This document shows, in pieces, positions 19,733 through 27,758 of a DNA stretch of 64,000 nt. The notes below the pieces were generated by a model, which was given only the letters and a program-made list of their open reading frames with translations, was not told where the DNA came from and searched no databases. Origin of the DNA: Mesorhizobium sp. M2D.F.Ca.ET.226.01.1.1 (GTDB taxonomy: Bacteria > Pseudomonadota > Alphaproteobacteria > Rhizobiales > Rhizobiaceae). Each line of letters starts with the position of its first letter. Position 1 is the first letter of the stretch. The stretch spans positions 124,001 to 188,000 of the forward strand of contig NZ_RZOY02000009.1 of the NCBI RefSeq assembly GCF_004022705.2, read 5' to 3'. A program made the position numbers and the translations under genes.

Positions 19733-19888
19733 CCCCCCTCTGGCCTGCCGGCCATCTCCCCCGCAAGGGGGGAGATCAGATGTCGCGACGGCTTTCGCCA
19801 ACCATCAACGTTGCAAGGTGCGCGGCAGGGCCGAAACTGCCAATCTCCCCCCTTGCGGGGGAGATGTCCGGCAGGACAGAGAGGGGGG
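19733..19888. repeat. Long inverted repeat, family B copy 1
   Basis: The ends are inverted copies of CCCCCCTCTG...GCCGG.CATCTCCCCC; the arms pair over about 45 bp and enclose a variable 60-bp middle. Related copies lie at 29093-29247 and 49261-49417. It separates the exonuclease gene from the ligase gene. Its reading frames give meaningless peptides such as SPLAGEMSGRTE. Confidence 0.9.
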
Positions 19889-19922
19889 CCTCGCGCCGGC
19901 TTTTGCCCTTGGCGTGGCGCGC

Positions 19923-21524
19923 ATGAACCGCTTCGCCGAGCTACTCGACCGCCTCGTTCTGACGCCGTCGCGCAACGGTAAGCTGACACTGCTCAGAGAC
20001 TATTTCCACAGCGTCGAGGACCCCGACCGCGGGCTGGCGCTGGCGGCGATCACGGGCGATCTCAACATCGCCGCGGTGAAGCCGGCGATGCTGCGCGCGC
20101 TGGTGGTCGAGCGCATGGACCCGGTGCTGTTCGGCTATTCCTACGACTATGTCGGCGACCTCGCCGAGACCGTGTCGCTGGTCTGGCCGCAGCCGCAAGG
20201 GCACATTCCCAACCAGGTGCCGACGCTGGCCGAGGTGGTCGGCAAATTGCAGGCGGCCAGCCGGTCCGACGGGCCGAAGGTGCTGGCACGCCTTCTCGAC
20301 GACGCCAGCATTTCGGCGCGCTTCGCCATCATCAAGCTGGTGACGGGCGGCTTGCGCATCGGTGTTTCGGCGCGGCTCGCCAAGCAGGCGCTGGCCGACC
20401 TCGGCAAGGTCGACATCGCCGAGATCGAGGAGCTCTGGCACGGGCTGGCGCCGCCTTACACCGAGCTGTTCGCCTGGCTGGAAGGCCGGGCGGAAAAGCC
20501 GAGGAGCGCGGCGCTCGCGCTGTTCCGGCCGGTTATGCTCTCCAACGCCGTCGACGACGGCGACCTCGAAAAACTCGAACCGGCCGACTATGCGGCGGAA
20601 TGGAAATGGGACGGCATCCGCGTGCAGGCGGTGTGCGAAGGCGGCGTGCGCCGGCTCTATTCGCGAACCGGCGACGACGTCTCCGGCGCCTTCCCGGACC
20701 TTGCCGCGGCGATGACTTTCGAAGCCGCGCTCGACGGCGAGCTTTTGGTCGGCGATCCGCGCGAGGCGACCGGGACCTTTTCCGACCTGCAGCAGCGGCT
20801 GAACCGCAAGAGCGTATCGCCGAAGATCCAGCAGCAATATCCGGCCTTCATGCGCTGCTACGACGCGCTGCAGATCAATGGCGAGGATTTGCGCGCGCTG
20901 CCCTTCGCCGAGCGCCGCAAGCATCTGGAAGCCTTCGTCAAGACACTCGATCCCGGCCGCTTCGACCTCTCGCCGCTGGTCGCGTTCACCGATTGGGAGA
21001 CGCTGGAACGGCTGCGCCAGGCGCCGCCGCATCCGATCATCGAAGGGGTGATGCTGAAGCGCTGGGATTCGCCCTATCTCGCCGGCCGGCCGAAGGGCCC
21101 GTGGTTCAAGTGGAAGCGCGATCCGCATACCGTCGATGCGGTGCTGATGTATGCGCAGCGCGGCCACGGCAAGCGCTCGAGCTTCTACTCCGACTACACG
21201 TTCGGCGTCTGGGCCGGACCGGAGGGCGCTGAAGAGCTGGTGCCGGTCGGCAAGGCTTATTTCGGCTTCACCGACGAGGAGCTGAGAGAGATCGACAAGT
21301 ACGTGCGCGACAACACGATCGAGCGGTTCGGGCCGGTGCGCTCGGTGCGCGCCGACCGCCGGAACGGGCTCGTGCTGGAGGTGGCATTCGAAGGCCTCAA
21401 CCGCTCTACCCGGCATAAATCGGGCGTCGCGATGCGCTTTCCGCGCATCTCGCGGCTGCGCTGGGACAAGCCGGCGGCCGAGGCCGATCGCATCGAGACG
21501 CTGCAGGCACTGCTGGATCGGTAG
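19923..21524 (+). CDS. ATP-dependent DNA ligase (ligase-associated repair set)
   Basis: 533 residues from the ATG at 19923; the upstream open frame is only repeat B sequence. The N-terminal 190 residues form the DNA-binding domain. The adenylation motif EWKWDGIRVQ carries the catalytic Lys at about 228, followed by motif III-like LYSRTGDDVS, motif V-like EGVMLKRWDSPY near 370 and a C-terminal OB-fold with a RFPRISRLRWDK segment. Family knowledge: these ligases seal nicks in accessory repair together with the neighbouring MBL-fold exonuclease. Confidence 0.95.
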   Translation: MNRFAELLDRLVLTPSRNGKLTLLRDYFHSVEDPDRGLALAAITGDLNIAAVKPAMLRALVVERMDPVLFGYSYDYVGDLAETVSLVWPQPQGHIPNQVPTLAEVVGKLQAASRSDGPKVLARLLDDASISARFAIIKLVTGGLRIGVSARLAKQALADLGKVDIAEIEELWHGLAPPYTELFAWLEGRAEKPRSAALALFRPVMLSNAVDDGDLEKLEPADYAAEWKWDGIRVQAVCEGGVRRLYSRTGDDVSGAFPDLAAAMTFEAALDGELLVGDPREATGTFSDLQQRLNRKSVSPKIQQQYPAFMRCYDALQINGEDLRALPFAERRKHLEAFVKTLDPGRFDLSPLVAFTDWETLERLRQAPPHPIIEGVMLKRWDSPYLAGRPKGPWFKWKRDPHTVDAVLMYAQRGHGKRSSFYSDYTFGVWAGPEGAEELVPVGKAYFGFTDEELREIDKYVRDNTIERFGPVRSVRADRRNGLVLEVAFEGLNRSTRHKSGVAMRFPRISRLRWDKPAAEADRIETLQALLDR

Positions 21525-21544
21525 TAGACCAGCATCGGCGCCGT

Positions 21545-21655
21545 CACCCCACCCGGCGCTTCGCGCCGACCTCCCCATCAAGGGGAGGTAGAAGGCCGCG
21601 CCAACCCCTACCTCCCCTCGATGGGGAGGTCGCGCCGAAGGCGCGGGCGGGGTGG
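21545..21655. repeat. Long inverted repeat, family C
   Basis: Arms CACCCCACCCGGCGC...ACCTCCCCATC and GATGGGGAGGT...GCGGGCGGGGTGG pair with mismatches around a short centre, each arm itself containing a small hairpin (CCTCCCC / GGGGAGG). It is a single copy in this window, between convergent genes. Confidence 0.8.
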
Positions 21656-21686
21656 AGCGCGAGCGTCCGTGGGTAGAGCGGCGCGC

Positions 21687-22886
21687 TCACTCCGCGATCG
21701 AAACGCGGATCTCGTAGATATCGACCGACTTGCCCTTCTGGTCGAAGTCGGAGTTGACGGCGATGGTGCCGGCGGCGCCCGGATGCTTGTTGGGGAACTG
21801 CACGTCGAACAGATATTCGTTGCGCTCATGGCCGACCGCGTAGCGCTTGCGGCCGCAATCGCCGAGGTCGCCGAAATTGCAGTCGATCGAGATCTGCGTC
21901 TCCTTGCCCTCTTCCGAGCGGGCGACGACGTCGAACACGGCATGCTTGCCGGCCAGCTTTTCCAGCACACCCTGGCCGACATCGAAGACGATGGCCGAAC
22001 CGGAAGCGCCTGAGCGGATGCGCAGGAACTGGCCGGTGTCGTCCTTCATCACCTCGGCATTGGCGTCGGAAGGCGTGCTGACGCGGGTCGGGTCGGCCGG
22101 CGAAAAGACGTTGATCCAGTTCTTCGACTGGTCCGCCTGGCCTGTCTTCTGCGGCGAGCCGGGTTCGACCGGCTGCGAGGAGGAATCCTCGTCATCCAGC
22201 GTCGGCGTCGGTTCGGGCGGGCCGGTGTTGAGCTCTGCCGCCGTCTTGAAGACACCGGTCTGCTTGGCGAAATAGAGGCCGATGCCTGCGGCCGCGAGCA
22301 GCGTCGCGACGACGAAGATCGCGGTCAGCGGCAGCCGCCTGCCCCTGATGCGCCGCTCGTCGCGGTCGGGCGTGACCTCGGCGCCATTGCCGACCGGAGT
22401 GCCGGGCGAATCATCGAGCGACGGCGCGTCGGGAAGCGCATTCTCGTCCGGCATGATGTCGGGCACACGCGGCAGCACGCGCGAGCGCGGCTGGTCGGAA
22501 TCATCGGGCTGGACCGGCCCGTCGACGGTGATCGAGGGCGACGGCGCGGTCTGCGATGGCGGCAGCGGCGCATCGACCGGAGGCGCGGCCGAATCGGCAG
22601 GAGCCTCGACGCCAGGAGCCGGCGCGGCACTGCCGGCCGGCGCGACGTTTTCCGGCGGCAGCGTCACATCGGGGACGGCCGGCAGGAACTCGGATTCGAT
22701 CTCGGTGATCTTGGCCTGCACCGCCTTGCGGCGGCTGATTGCGGCCTCGACGGTGACGTTCGGATTGGCCTGCAACACGCGGTCGAGCGCGGCAAAGGCC
22801 GATCGATAGACCTTCTCGCGAAACGCCCGGTCCTCGGCATTGCCTTTCTCGAAGGCATTGCGGATCGCTTTCTCGATGGCGTCCAA
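21687..22886 (-). CDS. Single-pass membrane protein with Pro-rich linker, unknown function
   Basis: 399 residues. N-terminal 65 residues are helical and charged. Residues about 70-185 form a Pro/Ala/Asp-rich low-complexity stretch. One membrane helix lies at about 187-207 after the basic RRIRGRRLPL, giving a cytoplasmic N-terminus. The C-terminal 130 residues form a compact beta-rich domain with two Cys (DCNFGDLGDC) that could make a disulfide in the periplasm. I do not recognise a named family; rhizobial relatives are often labelled with unrelated names. The architecture suggests envelope sensing or structure, which is only inference. Confidence 0.75.
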   Translation of the reverse strand: MDAIEKAIRNAFEKGNAEDRAFREKVYRSAFAALDRVLQANPNVTVEAAISRRKAVQAKITEIESEFLPAVPDVTLPPENVAPAGSAAPAPGVEAPADSAAPPVDAPLPPSQTAPSPSITVDGPVQPDDSDQPRSRVLPRVPDIMPDENALPDAPSLDDSPGTPVGNGAEVTPDRDERRIRGRRLPLTAIFVVATLLAAAGIGLYFAKQTGVFKTAAELNTGPPEPTPTLDDEDSSSQPVEPGSPQKTGQADQSKNWINVFSPADPTRVSTPSDANAEVMKDDTGQFLRIRSGASGSAIVFDVGQGVLEKLAGKHAVFDVVARSEEGKETQISIDCNFGDLGDCGRKRYAVGHERNEYLFDVQFPNKHPGAAGTIAVNSDFDQKGKSVDIYEIRVSIAE

Positions 22887-23165
22887 GCGAGCTCCCTCTC
22901 AGCGTCCGCTCCCGGTTGCCCGATCGTTAGCCGCAGGCGACCGATCAATCAACGGGCGGGCGGCTGCCTTGCCGCATTCAAAACCATTTCGGCATTTTTT
23001 GTTGAAGAATCAACATTTTTCCTCGCAGGCGCTGCCGCAATCCATCGGCAGAGCCGCCATTCACAAGCTGGCTCGCAGGCTGCCACAGGCCTCGGCCGCT
23101 TCCGTTGCGCGCTAACCGTATACGGGAATTGCCGGGCTCAGGGCCGGAATTCGCCGCTGCCCATC
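22887..23165. other. Gene-free stretch upstream of tRNA-Thr
   Basis: No coding frame with recognisable content. It should hold the promoter of the minus-strand membrane protein gene. A small hairpin GTTGA/TCAAC flanked by T-runs is seen near 23003-23016. Nothing else was identified. Confidence 0.5.
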
Positions 23166-23194
23166 TTGAATTAGCGAGCGGTTGAGTCTATCAC
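23166..23194 (+). promoter_or_regulatory. Sigma-70-type promoter for tRNA-Thr
   Basis: A -35 element TTGAAT at 23166-23171 and a -10 element TATCAC at 23189-23194 are separated by 17 bp. Transcription would start near 23201, about 26 bases before the mature tRNA end. Confidence 0.55.
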
Positions 23195-23226
23195 CCAGCG
23201 CATTCTGGAAGCGCGATGCTTCCCGG

Positions 23227-23302
23227 GCCGCTTTAGCTCAGTTGGTAGAGCACATCATTCGTAATGATGGGGTCGCGTGTTCGAGTCACGCAAGCGGCAC
23301 CA
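23227..23302 (+). tRNA. tRNA-Thr, anticodon CGU
   Basis: 76 nt, with the acceptor stem GCCGCTT / AAGCGGC, a D-loop containing AGCTCAGTTGGTAGAGC, an anticodon stem CATCATT..AATGATG with CGT as anticodon, a T-arm with GTTCGAGTC, and an encoded ACCA end. CGU reads ACG threonine codons. Confidence 0.97.
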
Positions 23303-23407
23303 GTTTTCCTTGCGTTTCCTGCTTCCGCACAACGCCTCGGCGCATCTCGGCCATTGTCGGGAATCGCCGTTGGTGGGACACTCCCTTTGTCAGCATGGGA
23401 GGTCGAA

Positions 23408-23596
23408 ATGCCCAATAGTTTCAAGACCGGAGACGTCGTCAGGCTGAAGTCCGGAGGCCCGCAAATGACCGTCAGCGACGGGGCGGCCTCGGGCATGTAT
23501 CTGTGCCACTGGTTCAACCGCGAGGGCGACGTCTGGATCCCGCAGCATGCCGGCTTCAAGCCGGACCAACTGGTGATGGTCGATCAACCGAGGTAG
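23408..23596 (+). CDS. DUF2158 (YodC-like) small protein
   Basis: 62 residues. The whole sequence fits the DUF2158 family: FKTGDVVRLKSGGPQMTV at the start, then C-H-W-F near residue 38, where homologues commonly have a CxWF motif. The function is unknown. The ATG at 23408 is preceded by GGGAGG with good spacing; the reading frame is open upstream only across the end of the tRNA region, so the longer version is rejected. Confidence 0.85.
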   Translation: MPNSFKTGDVVRLKSGGPQMTVSDGAASGMYLCHWFNREGDVWIPQHAGFKPDQLVMVDQPR

Positions 23597-23737
23597 ATTT
23601 TACCCGGAAGTAGCTCGTTTCCGGCTTGGCCGGAGATGGCTTTTTGTGTCGCTGAACGACCGACGGATTTTGCTCTGCCCCGCGTTTAACGGCTGAAGCG
23701 TAGCCGCCAATGGCCGCGCCCAACCGGAGACGAGAGC

Positions 23738-24166
23738 ATGATCCGCCCTACCCTATTCATCGTTGCCCTTGGTTTGCAGACCGCGGCCGCGGTCGCGCAG
23801 ACGACGACGTCGACACCTACCCCTGCACCGGCCCCGACCAGCTCGGCTCCCGCCGCCGCCAAGTCCGGCCTGACGCTGGAGAAGTTCGAGAAGCGGCGGG
23901 AAAAGGCTTTCATGCGGGCCGACACCGACAACGACGGCAAGGTCAGCCTCGCGGAATGGACCGCTTTCCAGAGCGCGCGCAAGGCCAAGGGCGATCCGGC
24001 TAAAACCTTCGCGCACCTGGACACCAACAAGGACGGCTTCGTCGATAAGGCTGAGCTCGACGCCTTCCTGGCAAAACGCTTCGCCAAGCTCGACAAGAAC
24101 GGAGACGGCGTGCTCAGCGACGACGAGAGGCCGGGCCACAAATCCGCTTCCAATGAGGAGCAATGA
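23738..24166 (+). CDS. Secreted EF-hand calcium-binding protein
   Basis: 142 residues. A signal peptide at 1-20 (LGLQTAAAVAQ) is followed by a Thr/Pro/Ala-rich stretch. Three EF-hand loops are visible: DTDNDGKVSLAE (62-73), DTNKDGFVDKAE (95-106) and DKNGDGVLSDDE (119-130), each with Asp at positions 1, 3 and 5 and Gly at 6 as expected for calcium ligation. It lies 45 bp upstream of an ECF sigma factor gene and may be in the same transcript. The location is probably periplasmic. Confidence 0.9.
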   Translation: MIRPTLFIVALGLQTAAAVAQTTTSTPTPAPAPTSSAPAAAKSGLTLEKFEKRREKAFMRADTDNDGKVSLAEWTAFQSARKAKGDPAKTFAHLDTNKDGFVDKAELDAFLAKRFAKLDKNGDGVLSDDERPGHKSASNEEQ

Positions 24167-24211
24167 CCAAGAGGCTATGCTGCATAATGACAGTCGCGAG
24201 CGCCTTGATTG

Positions 24212-24754
24212 ATGGGCGCCGATCCGGACGAGGAACTGGTACGGCGCATCGGCGCCGGCGACCCCGCCGCCGTGCAGGCGATGGTGGCGCGCAAGCTGCC
24301 GCGCGTGCTGGGGCTGGCCAGGCGGATGCTGGGCGACGCGGCGGAGGCCGAGGATGTCGCCCAGGAGACTTTCGTGCGCATCTGGCGCCACGCCTCGGGC
24401 TGGCGCTGGAAGGGCGCGCGCTTCGACACCTGGGTCCACCGCGTCGCGCTCAACCTTTGCTACGACCGGCTGCGGCGCCGGCGCGAATGGGTAACGGACG
24501 AGCTGCCGGAGGTAGCCGATGAGACGCCGCTTCCGGATGCCCTGCCGGGCGATGAAGAGCGGCGGGTCAGCCAGGCCCTGCAGCGCATCGCGCCGCGCCA
24601 GCGCGAGGCGATCGTGCTGGTGTATTATCAGGACCTGTCCAACATCGAGGCCGCCAGCGCCATGCGGGTCAGCGTCGATGCATTGGAAAGCCTGCTCGCG
24701 CGGGGCCGCCGCGCCTTGCAGGCGATGCTCGTCGGAGACGATGGCGATGACTGA
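24212..24754 (+). CDS. ECF-type RNA polymerase sigma factor
   Basis: 180 residues. Region 2 (about 28-95) has the core-binding/-10 segment EAEDVAQETFVRIWRHA and region 4 (about 120-170) the helix-turn-helix RQREAIVLVYYQDLSNIEAA. The short length and lack of regions 1.1 and 3 mark it as an ECF sigma factor. The ATG at 24212 follows directly on a TTG that could also initiate. Downstream lie a single-pass membrane protein and a CnrX-like metal sensor protein, so this sigma is probably held at the membrane by its neighbour. Confidence 0.92.
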   Translation: MGADPDEELVRRIGAGDPAAVQAMVARKLPRVLGLARRMLGDAAEAEDVAQETFVRIWRHASGWRWKGARFDTWVHRVALNLCYDRLRRRREWVTDELPEVADETPLPDALPGDEERRVSQALQRIAPRQREAIVLVYYQDLSNIEAASAMRVSVDALESLLARGRRALQAMLVGDDGDD

Positions 24755-24828
24755 GACAGCAAGGGAACTGGCGGCCTCGCGGATGAGGACGTGGGGGGCC
24801 ACGTCAAGACGGTGGAAGGGGGAACGAG

Positions 24829-25278
24829 ATGGCTGAGAAGACTACGAAAGGGCTGATGGATGCAGCGCGCTTCGCCGTGTTGGCGGACGCCTATGGCAGC
24901 GCCCTGCACCGCTGGCCGCAGGCCGAGCAGGCCGCCGCCACGCTGTTTGCCGAGACCAATCAAGGCCGCGCCATTCTGCGGCGCGCCGGCAGGCTCGACG
25001 CCGTGCTCGACCGGCATCGCGTCGAGGCCCCTAGCCCAGCGCTCTATGGCGCGATCGTCGCCAGGGCGACGGCAGACGTCAGGCAAGGGCGCCGTCGGCG
25101 GTTCTGGTGGCTGGGCTTCGGGCTTGCCGGCGTCGGTCTCGCCGGCGCCGTGGCCGGCCTGGCGCTGGTCACCGTGGTCAATCCGGATATCCAGTCCGAC
25201 CATTATGTGATGGACGCCAATGCGACGTCGTTCGGCGATGCCGGTCCCGACGCCGACCAGACCGAGGAGGACCTATGA
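24829..25278 (+). CDS. Probable anti-sigma factor, single-pass membrane protein
   Basis: 149 residues. Residues 1-85 are soluble and helical, followed by an Arg-rich stretch (RQGRRRRF) and one membrane helix at about 90-113, leaving a short acidic periplasmic tail. This layout and the position between an ECF sigma gene and a metal-sensor-like gene are those of anti-sigma factors. No HxxxCxxC zinc motif is present, so it is not a zinc-type anti-sigma. It has a GGAAGGGGGAA ribosome-binding region and overlaps the next gene by four bases. The function is inferred from context. Confidence 0.65.
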   Translation: MAEKTTKGLMDAARFAVLADAYGSALHRWPQAEQAAATLFAETNQGRAILRRAGRLDAVLDRHRVEAPSPALYGAIVARATADVRQGRRRRFWWLGFGLAGVGLAGAVAGLALVTVVNPDIQSDHYVMDANATSFGDAGPDADQTEEDL

Positions 25279-25709
25279 ACCCCCGTCTCGTCGCCGCATC
25301 CCTGGTGCTCAACGTCTTTCTAATCGGCGCGCTCGCCGGCGGAGCCGGCTGGCTGATCGGTAAATCCAATCCGGGCTATTCGCTGGAATCGGCGGGGGGC
25401 AGGCTGCCCGCCGCCGACCGCAAGGCCTTCCGCCAGGCGCTGCGCGAGGTGCGCCGCGACTCCCGCGACGTCATCCTCGATGGCCAGGCCGCGCGGCGCG
25501 AGGCCGCCAGCCTCCTGCAACAGCCGACCCTCGACCGTGCCGCGCTTGCCGCCGCCCTGGAGCGGGCGCGCAACGCCGATGCCACCATCCGCACGCGGCT
25601 GGAACAGCGCATCATCGACTTCGCGGCGTCGAGCTCGCCTGAGGATCGCCAACTGCTGGCGGATGCCCTGCTTCGACGCGCCGGCAGGCCGGCAAAAAAA
25701 TCGCCATAG
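25275..25709 (+). CDS. Periplasmic heavy-metal sensor-like protein (CnrX/CpxP fold)
   Basis: 144 residues. An N-terminal membrane anchor (about 5-28) is followed by a long helical domain: DRKAFRQALREVRRDSRD, then ARREAASLLQQPTLDRAAL and ALERARNADATIRTRLEQRI. This is the helical hairpin pattern of the Metal_resist family, to which CnrX and CpxP-like proteins belong. It has few His, Met or Cys residues, so real metal binding is doubtful. In the CnrYXH system such a protein controls the anti-sigma factor; the gene order here (sigma, anti-sigma-like, sensor-like) is compatible. Confidence 0.78.
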   Translation: MNPRLVAASLVLNVFLIGALAGGAGWLIGKSNPGYSLESAGGRLPAADRKAFRQALREVRRDSRDVILDGQAARREAASLLQQPTLDRAALAAALERARNADATIRTRLEQRIIDFAASSSPEDRQLLADALLRRAGRPAKKSP

Positions 25710-25820
25710 GCAGCGACGGAAAGGGCGAACACGCTCCGTTCAAGGGAAAGAGGGACAGGCCTGCCGTCCATCGATGCCGGCAGGTTCTCTTCAACCTCGA
25801 AACCCTTTCGGGAGTATCCC

Positions 25821-26108
25821 ATGAAACGTCTGACGAAATATTCGCTCGCGGCAGCGCTCGCCATCGGCGGGACGGCCGCGGCAAGTGCTGCCTCGGCGAT
25901 GCCGGTCGCACCGGTCGCGCCGGCGCCCGCAATGATTGAGCATGTCGCCTGGGGCTGCGGTCCGGGTTGGCATCCCAACTACTGGGGCCGCTGCGTGCCC
26001 AATCGCCGCGTGATCTATCCCGGCTATTATTACTGGGGCGGACCGCGCGTCTATATCGGCCCGGTCTGGCATCCGTACCACCGCTGGCACCACTTGCGCC
26101 GCTGGTAA
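25821..26108 (+). CDS. GCG_CRPN-type small secreted protein
   Basis: 95 residues. A signal peptide ends near residue 26 (ASAASAMP). The mature peptide has the family core GCGPGWHPNYWGRCVPN (about 45-61) with two Cys likely disulfide-bonded, and a C-terminal Trp/Tyr/His-rich part (WHPYHRWHHLRRW). Families like this are common in Rhizobiales with unknown function. A divergent paralogue lies at 29395-29664 on the minus strand. It is followed by a hairpin. Confidence 0.88.
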   Translation: MKRLTKYSLAAALAIGGTAAASAASAMPVAPVAPAPAMIEHVAWGCGPGWHPNYWGRCVPNRRVIYPGYYYWGGPRVYIGPVWHPYHRWHHLRRW

Positions 26109-26119
26109 GAACCGCCTCG

Positions 26120-26145
26120 TGATGCCGGTGCTGCGGCCGGCATCA
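26120..26145 (+). terminator. Hairpin after GCG_CRPN gene
   Basis: A 9-bp perfect stem (TGATGCCGG / CCGGCATCA) encloses an 8-base loop. The downstream sequence has only a short T stretch, so termination efficiency is uncertain. Confidence 0.55.
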
Positions 26146-26225
26146 TGAGCGCCCTTTAGCGATCCCTGGAACATGCCGGCCGGCGCAATCCCTTGAATTC
26201 GAGCCGGCTTCGAACGGAGGCTTCG

Positions 26226-27677
26226 TTGGCCGCACCGGTTTCAAATCCCGTACCACCGGATAAAGCCCTGGTCGCGCTTCACCGCTTCGGCCTCGGCGCA
26301 AGACCGGGCGACGAGCTCGGCAAGATCGCCGCCGATCCGCGCGGCTACCTCAAGGCAGAGGTCAAGCAGCAGGATATCACGCTCATCCCTCCCGACGATC
26401 CGCGCAATGCCGGGCTGCTCGACAGCACCGCGGCGATCCAGGCCAGCATGGCGGCCGCCATGGAGCGCAAGGCGGCGCGGGACGAGAAGGCGGCGGTGGC
26501 CATGCAGCCGGCGGATGATCCAGCCGGCCCGGCCATGGCAAAAGCCAGGCCCGCGGTGCCGCGTATCGAGGCCGATATCTACCGCGACGAGGCACAGGCG
26601 CGTTTCGACAAGGCACTTGCCGCGACGCCCGGCTTCGTCGAGCGTCTGGTCGGCTTCTGGTCGAACCATTTCTGCGTCTCAGCCGCCAAGGCCCCGGTGG
26701 TGCGGGCGAGCGCCGGCGCCTTCGAGCGCGAGGCAATTCGCCCCTTCGTGCTCGGCCGTTTCGCCGATATGCTCTTGGCGGTCGAGCATCATCCGGCGAT
26801 GCTTTTCTATCTCGACAACCAGCAGTCGATCGGGCCGGACTCGCGCGCCGGCCGGCGGCGCGGACGCGGCCTCAACGAGAACCTTGCCCGCGAGATCCTG
26901 GAGCTGCATACGCTGGGCGTCGGCAGCGGCTATGCCCAGGCCGACGTCACCAGCTTCGCCGACATGCTGACCGGCTGGACCATGGCAGGCCGCGAGGGAC
27001 GTCTGGGAGAACCCGGCACGTTCGTCTTCAACCCCAATGCGCATCAGCCGGGCGAGGCAATGCTGCTCGGCAAGACCTATCCGGGCGGCGGCATGGGCCA
27101 GGCAGAGGCAGCGCTCAACGACATTGCACGCCACCCGGCCACCGCGCGGCACATTGCCAACAAGCTTGCCCGGCATTTCATCGCCGACGATCCGCCGCCT
27201 GCGGCTGTCGCTCGCCTGGCCGCGGTCTTCACCAAGACCGACGGCGATCTGCGCTCGATCGCCTTGACGCTGATCGATTTGCCAGAAGCCTGGTCGGCGC
27301 CGCTCACGAAGCTGCTCACGCCATTGGACTATGTGGTCGCGTTGCGGCGCGCGGTCGGCCCCTCCACCGGCAACGAACCGCAACGGTCGCTGCGCTGGCT
27401 GAGGGCGCTCGGTCAACCGCTGTGGCAGCCGCCGGGGCCGAACGGCTTTTCCGACCAGACGGATGCATGGGCTTCCGCCGAGGGCCTCAAGACGCGGCTG
27501 GACATCGCCTGGCAGGCCGCGAAGCAGGCGAACGATATCGGCGATCCGGACGAGACGCTGGCGTCGCTGATCGGCAATTCCGTTTCGGCCGAGACACGGC
27601 AGGCGATTTCGCGCGCCGAGTCCAAACAGCAGAGCCTGGCGCTGCTGCTGATGGCGCCCGAGTTCCAACGGCGGTGA
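26226..27677 (+). CDS. DUF1800 domain protein
   Basis: 483 residues from a TTG at 26226, chosen because GGAGG lies 5 bases upstream; an alternative TTG at 26193 has no such site. The DUF1800 pattern is evident: ALVALHRFGLGARPGDEL at the start, VERLVGFWSNHFCVS in the middle, NENLAREILELHTLGVG followed by GFTQ-like YAQADVT and a LTGWT segment. DUF1800 genes are almost always followed by a DUF1501 gene, as here, and the pair is thought to handle exported material; the biochemical role is unknown. Confidence 0.9.
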   Translation: MAAPVSNPVPPDKALVALHRFGLGARPGDELGKIAADPRGYLKAEVKQQDITLIPPDDPRNAGLLDSTAAIQASMAAAMERKAARDEKAAVAMQPADDPAGPAMAKARPAVPRIEADIYRDEAQARFDKALAATPGFVERLVGFWSNHFCVSAAKAPVVRASAGAFEREAIRPFVLGRFADMLLAVEHHPAMLFYLDNQQSIGPDSRAGRRRGRGLNENLAREILELHTLGVGSGYAQADVTSFADMLTGWTMAGREGRLGEPGTFVFNPNAHQPGEAMLLGKTYPGGGMGQAEAALNDIARHPATARHIANKLARHFIADDPPPAAVARLAAVFTKTDGDLRSIALTLIDLPEAWSAPLTKLLTPLDYVVALRRAVGPSTGNEPQRSLRWLRALGQPLWQPPGPNGFSDQTDAWASAEGLKTRLDIAWQAAKQANDIGDPDETLASLIGNSVSAETRQAISRAESKQQSLALLLMAPEFQRR

Positions 27678-27683
27678 CCTGGA

Positions 27684-27727
27684 GCAATTCCACGAAAAGT
27701 GTGCAGCGGCTTTCCGTCCGGAATTGC
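27684..27727 (+). repeat. 44-bp palindromic repeat, family A copy 2
   Basis: GCAATTCC...GGAATTGC with arms CACGAAAAGTG / CTTTCCGTCC in between, then GTAAAAACAAAGAG. It matches the copies at 15993 (inverted) and 57488. It lies between the DUF1800 and DUF1501 genes. Confidence 0.88.
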
Positions 27728-27758
27728 GTAAAAACAAAGAGTTAGTGGAGATGCGGCC

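Noticed and set aside
19818..19922. N-terminal extension of the DNA ligase
   Set aside because: It is also repeat B sequence; homologous sequence begins at the ATG at 19923.
19941..21581. A 546-codon minus-strand frame
   Set aside because: Exactly antisense to the DNA ligase, which has all catalytic motifs; no motif is visible in the antisense product.
24747..24836. A short 29-codon frame between the sigma and anti-sigma-like genes
   Set aside because: It overlaps the sigma end and the next ribosome-binding site and has no recognisable features.
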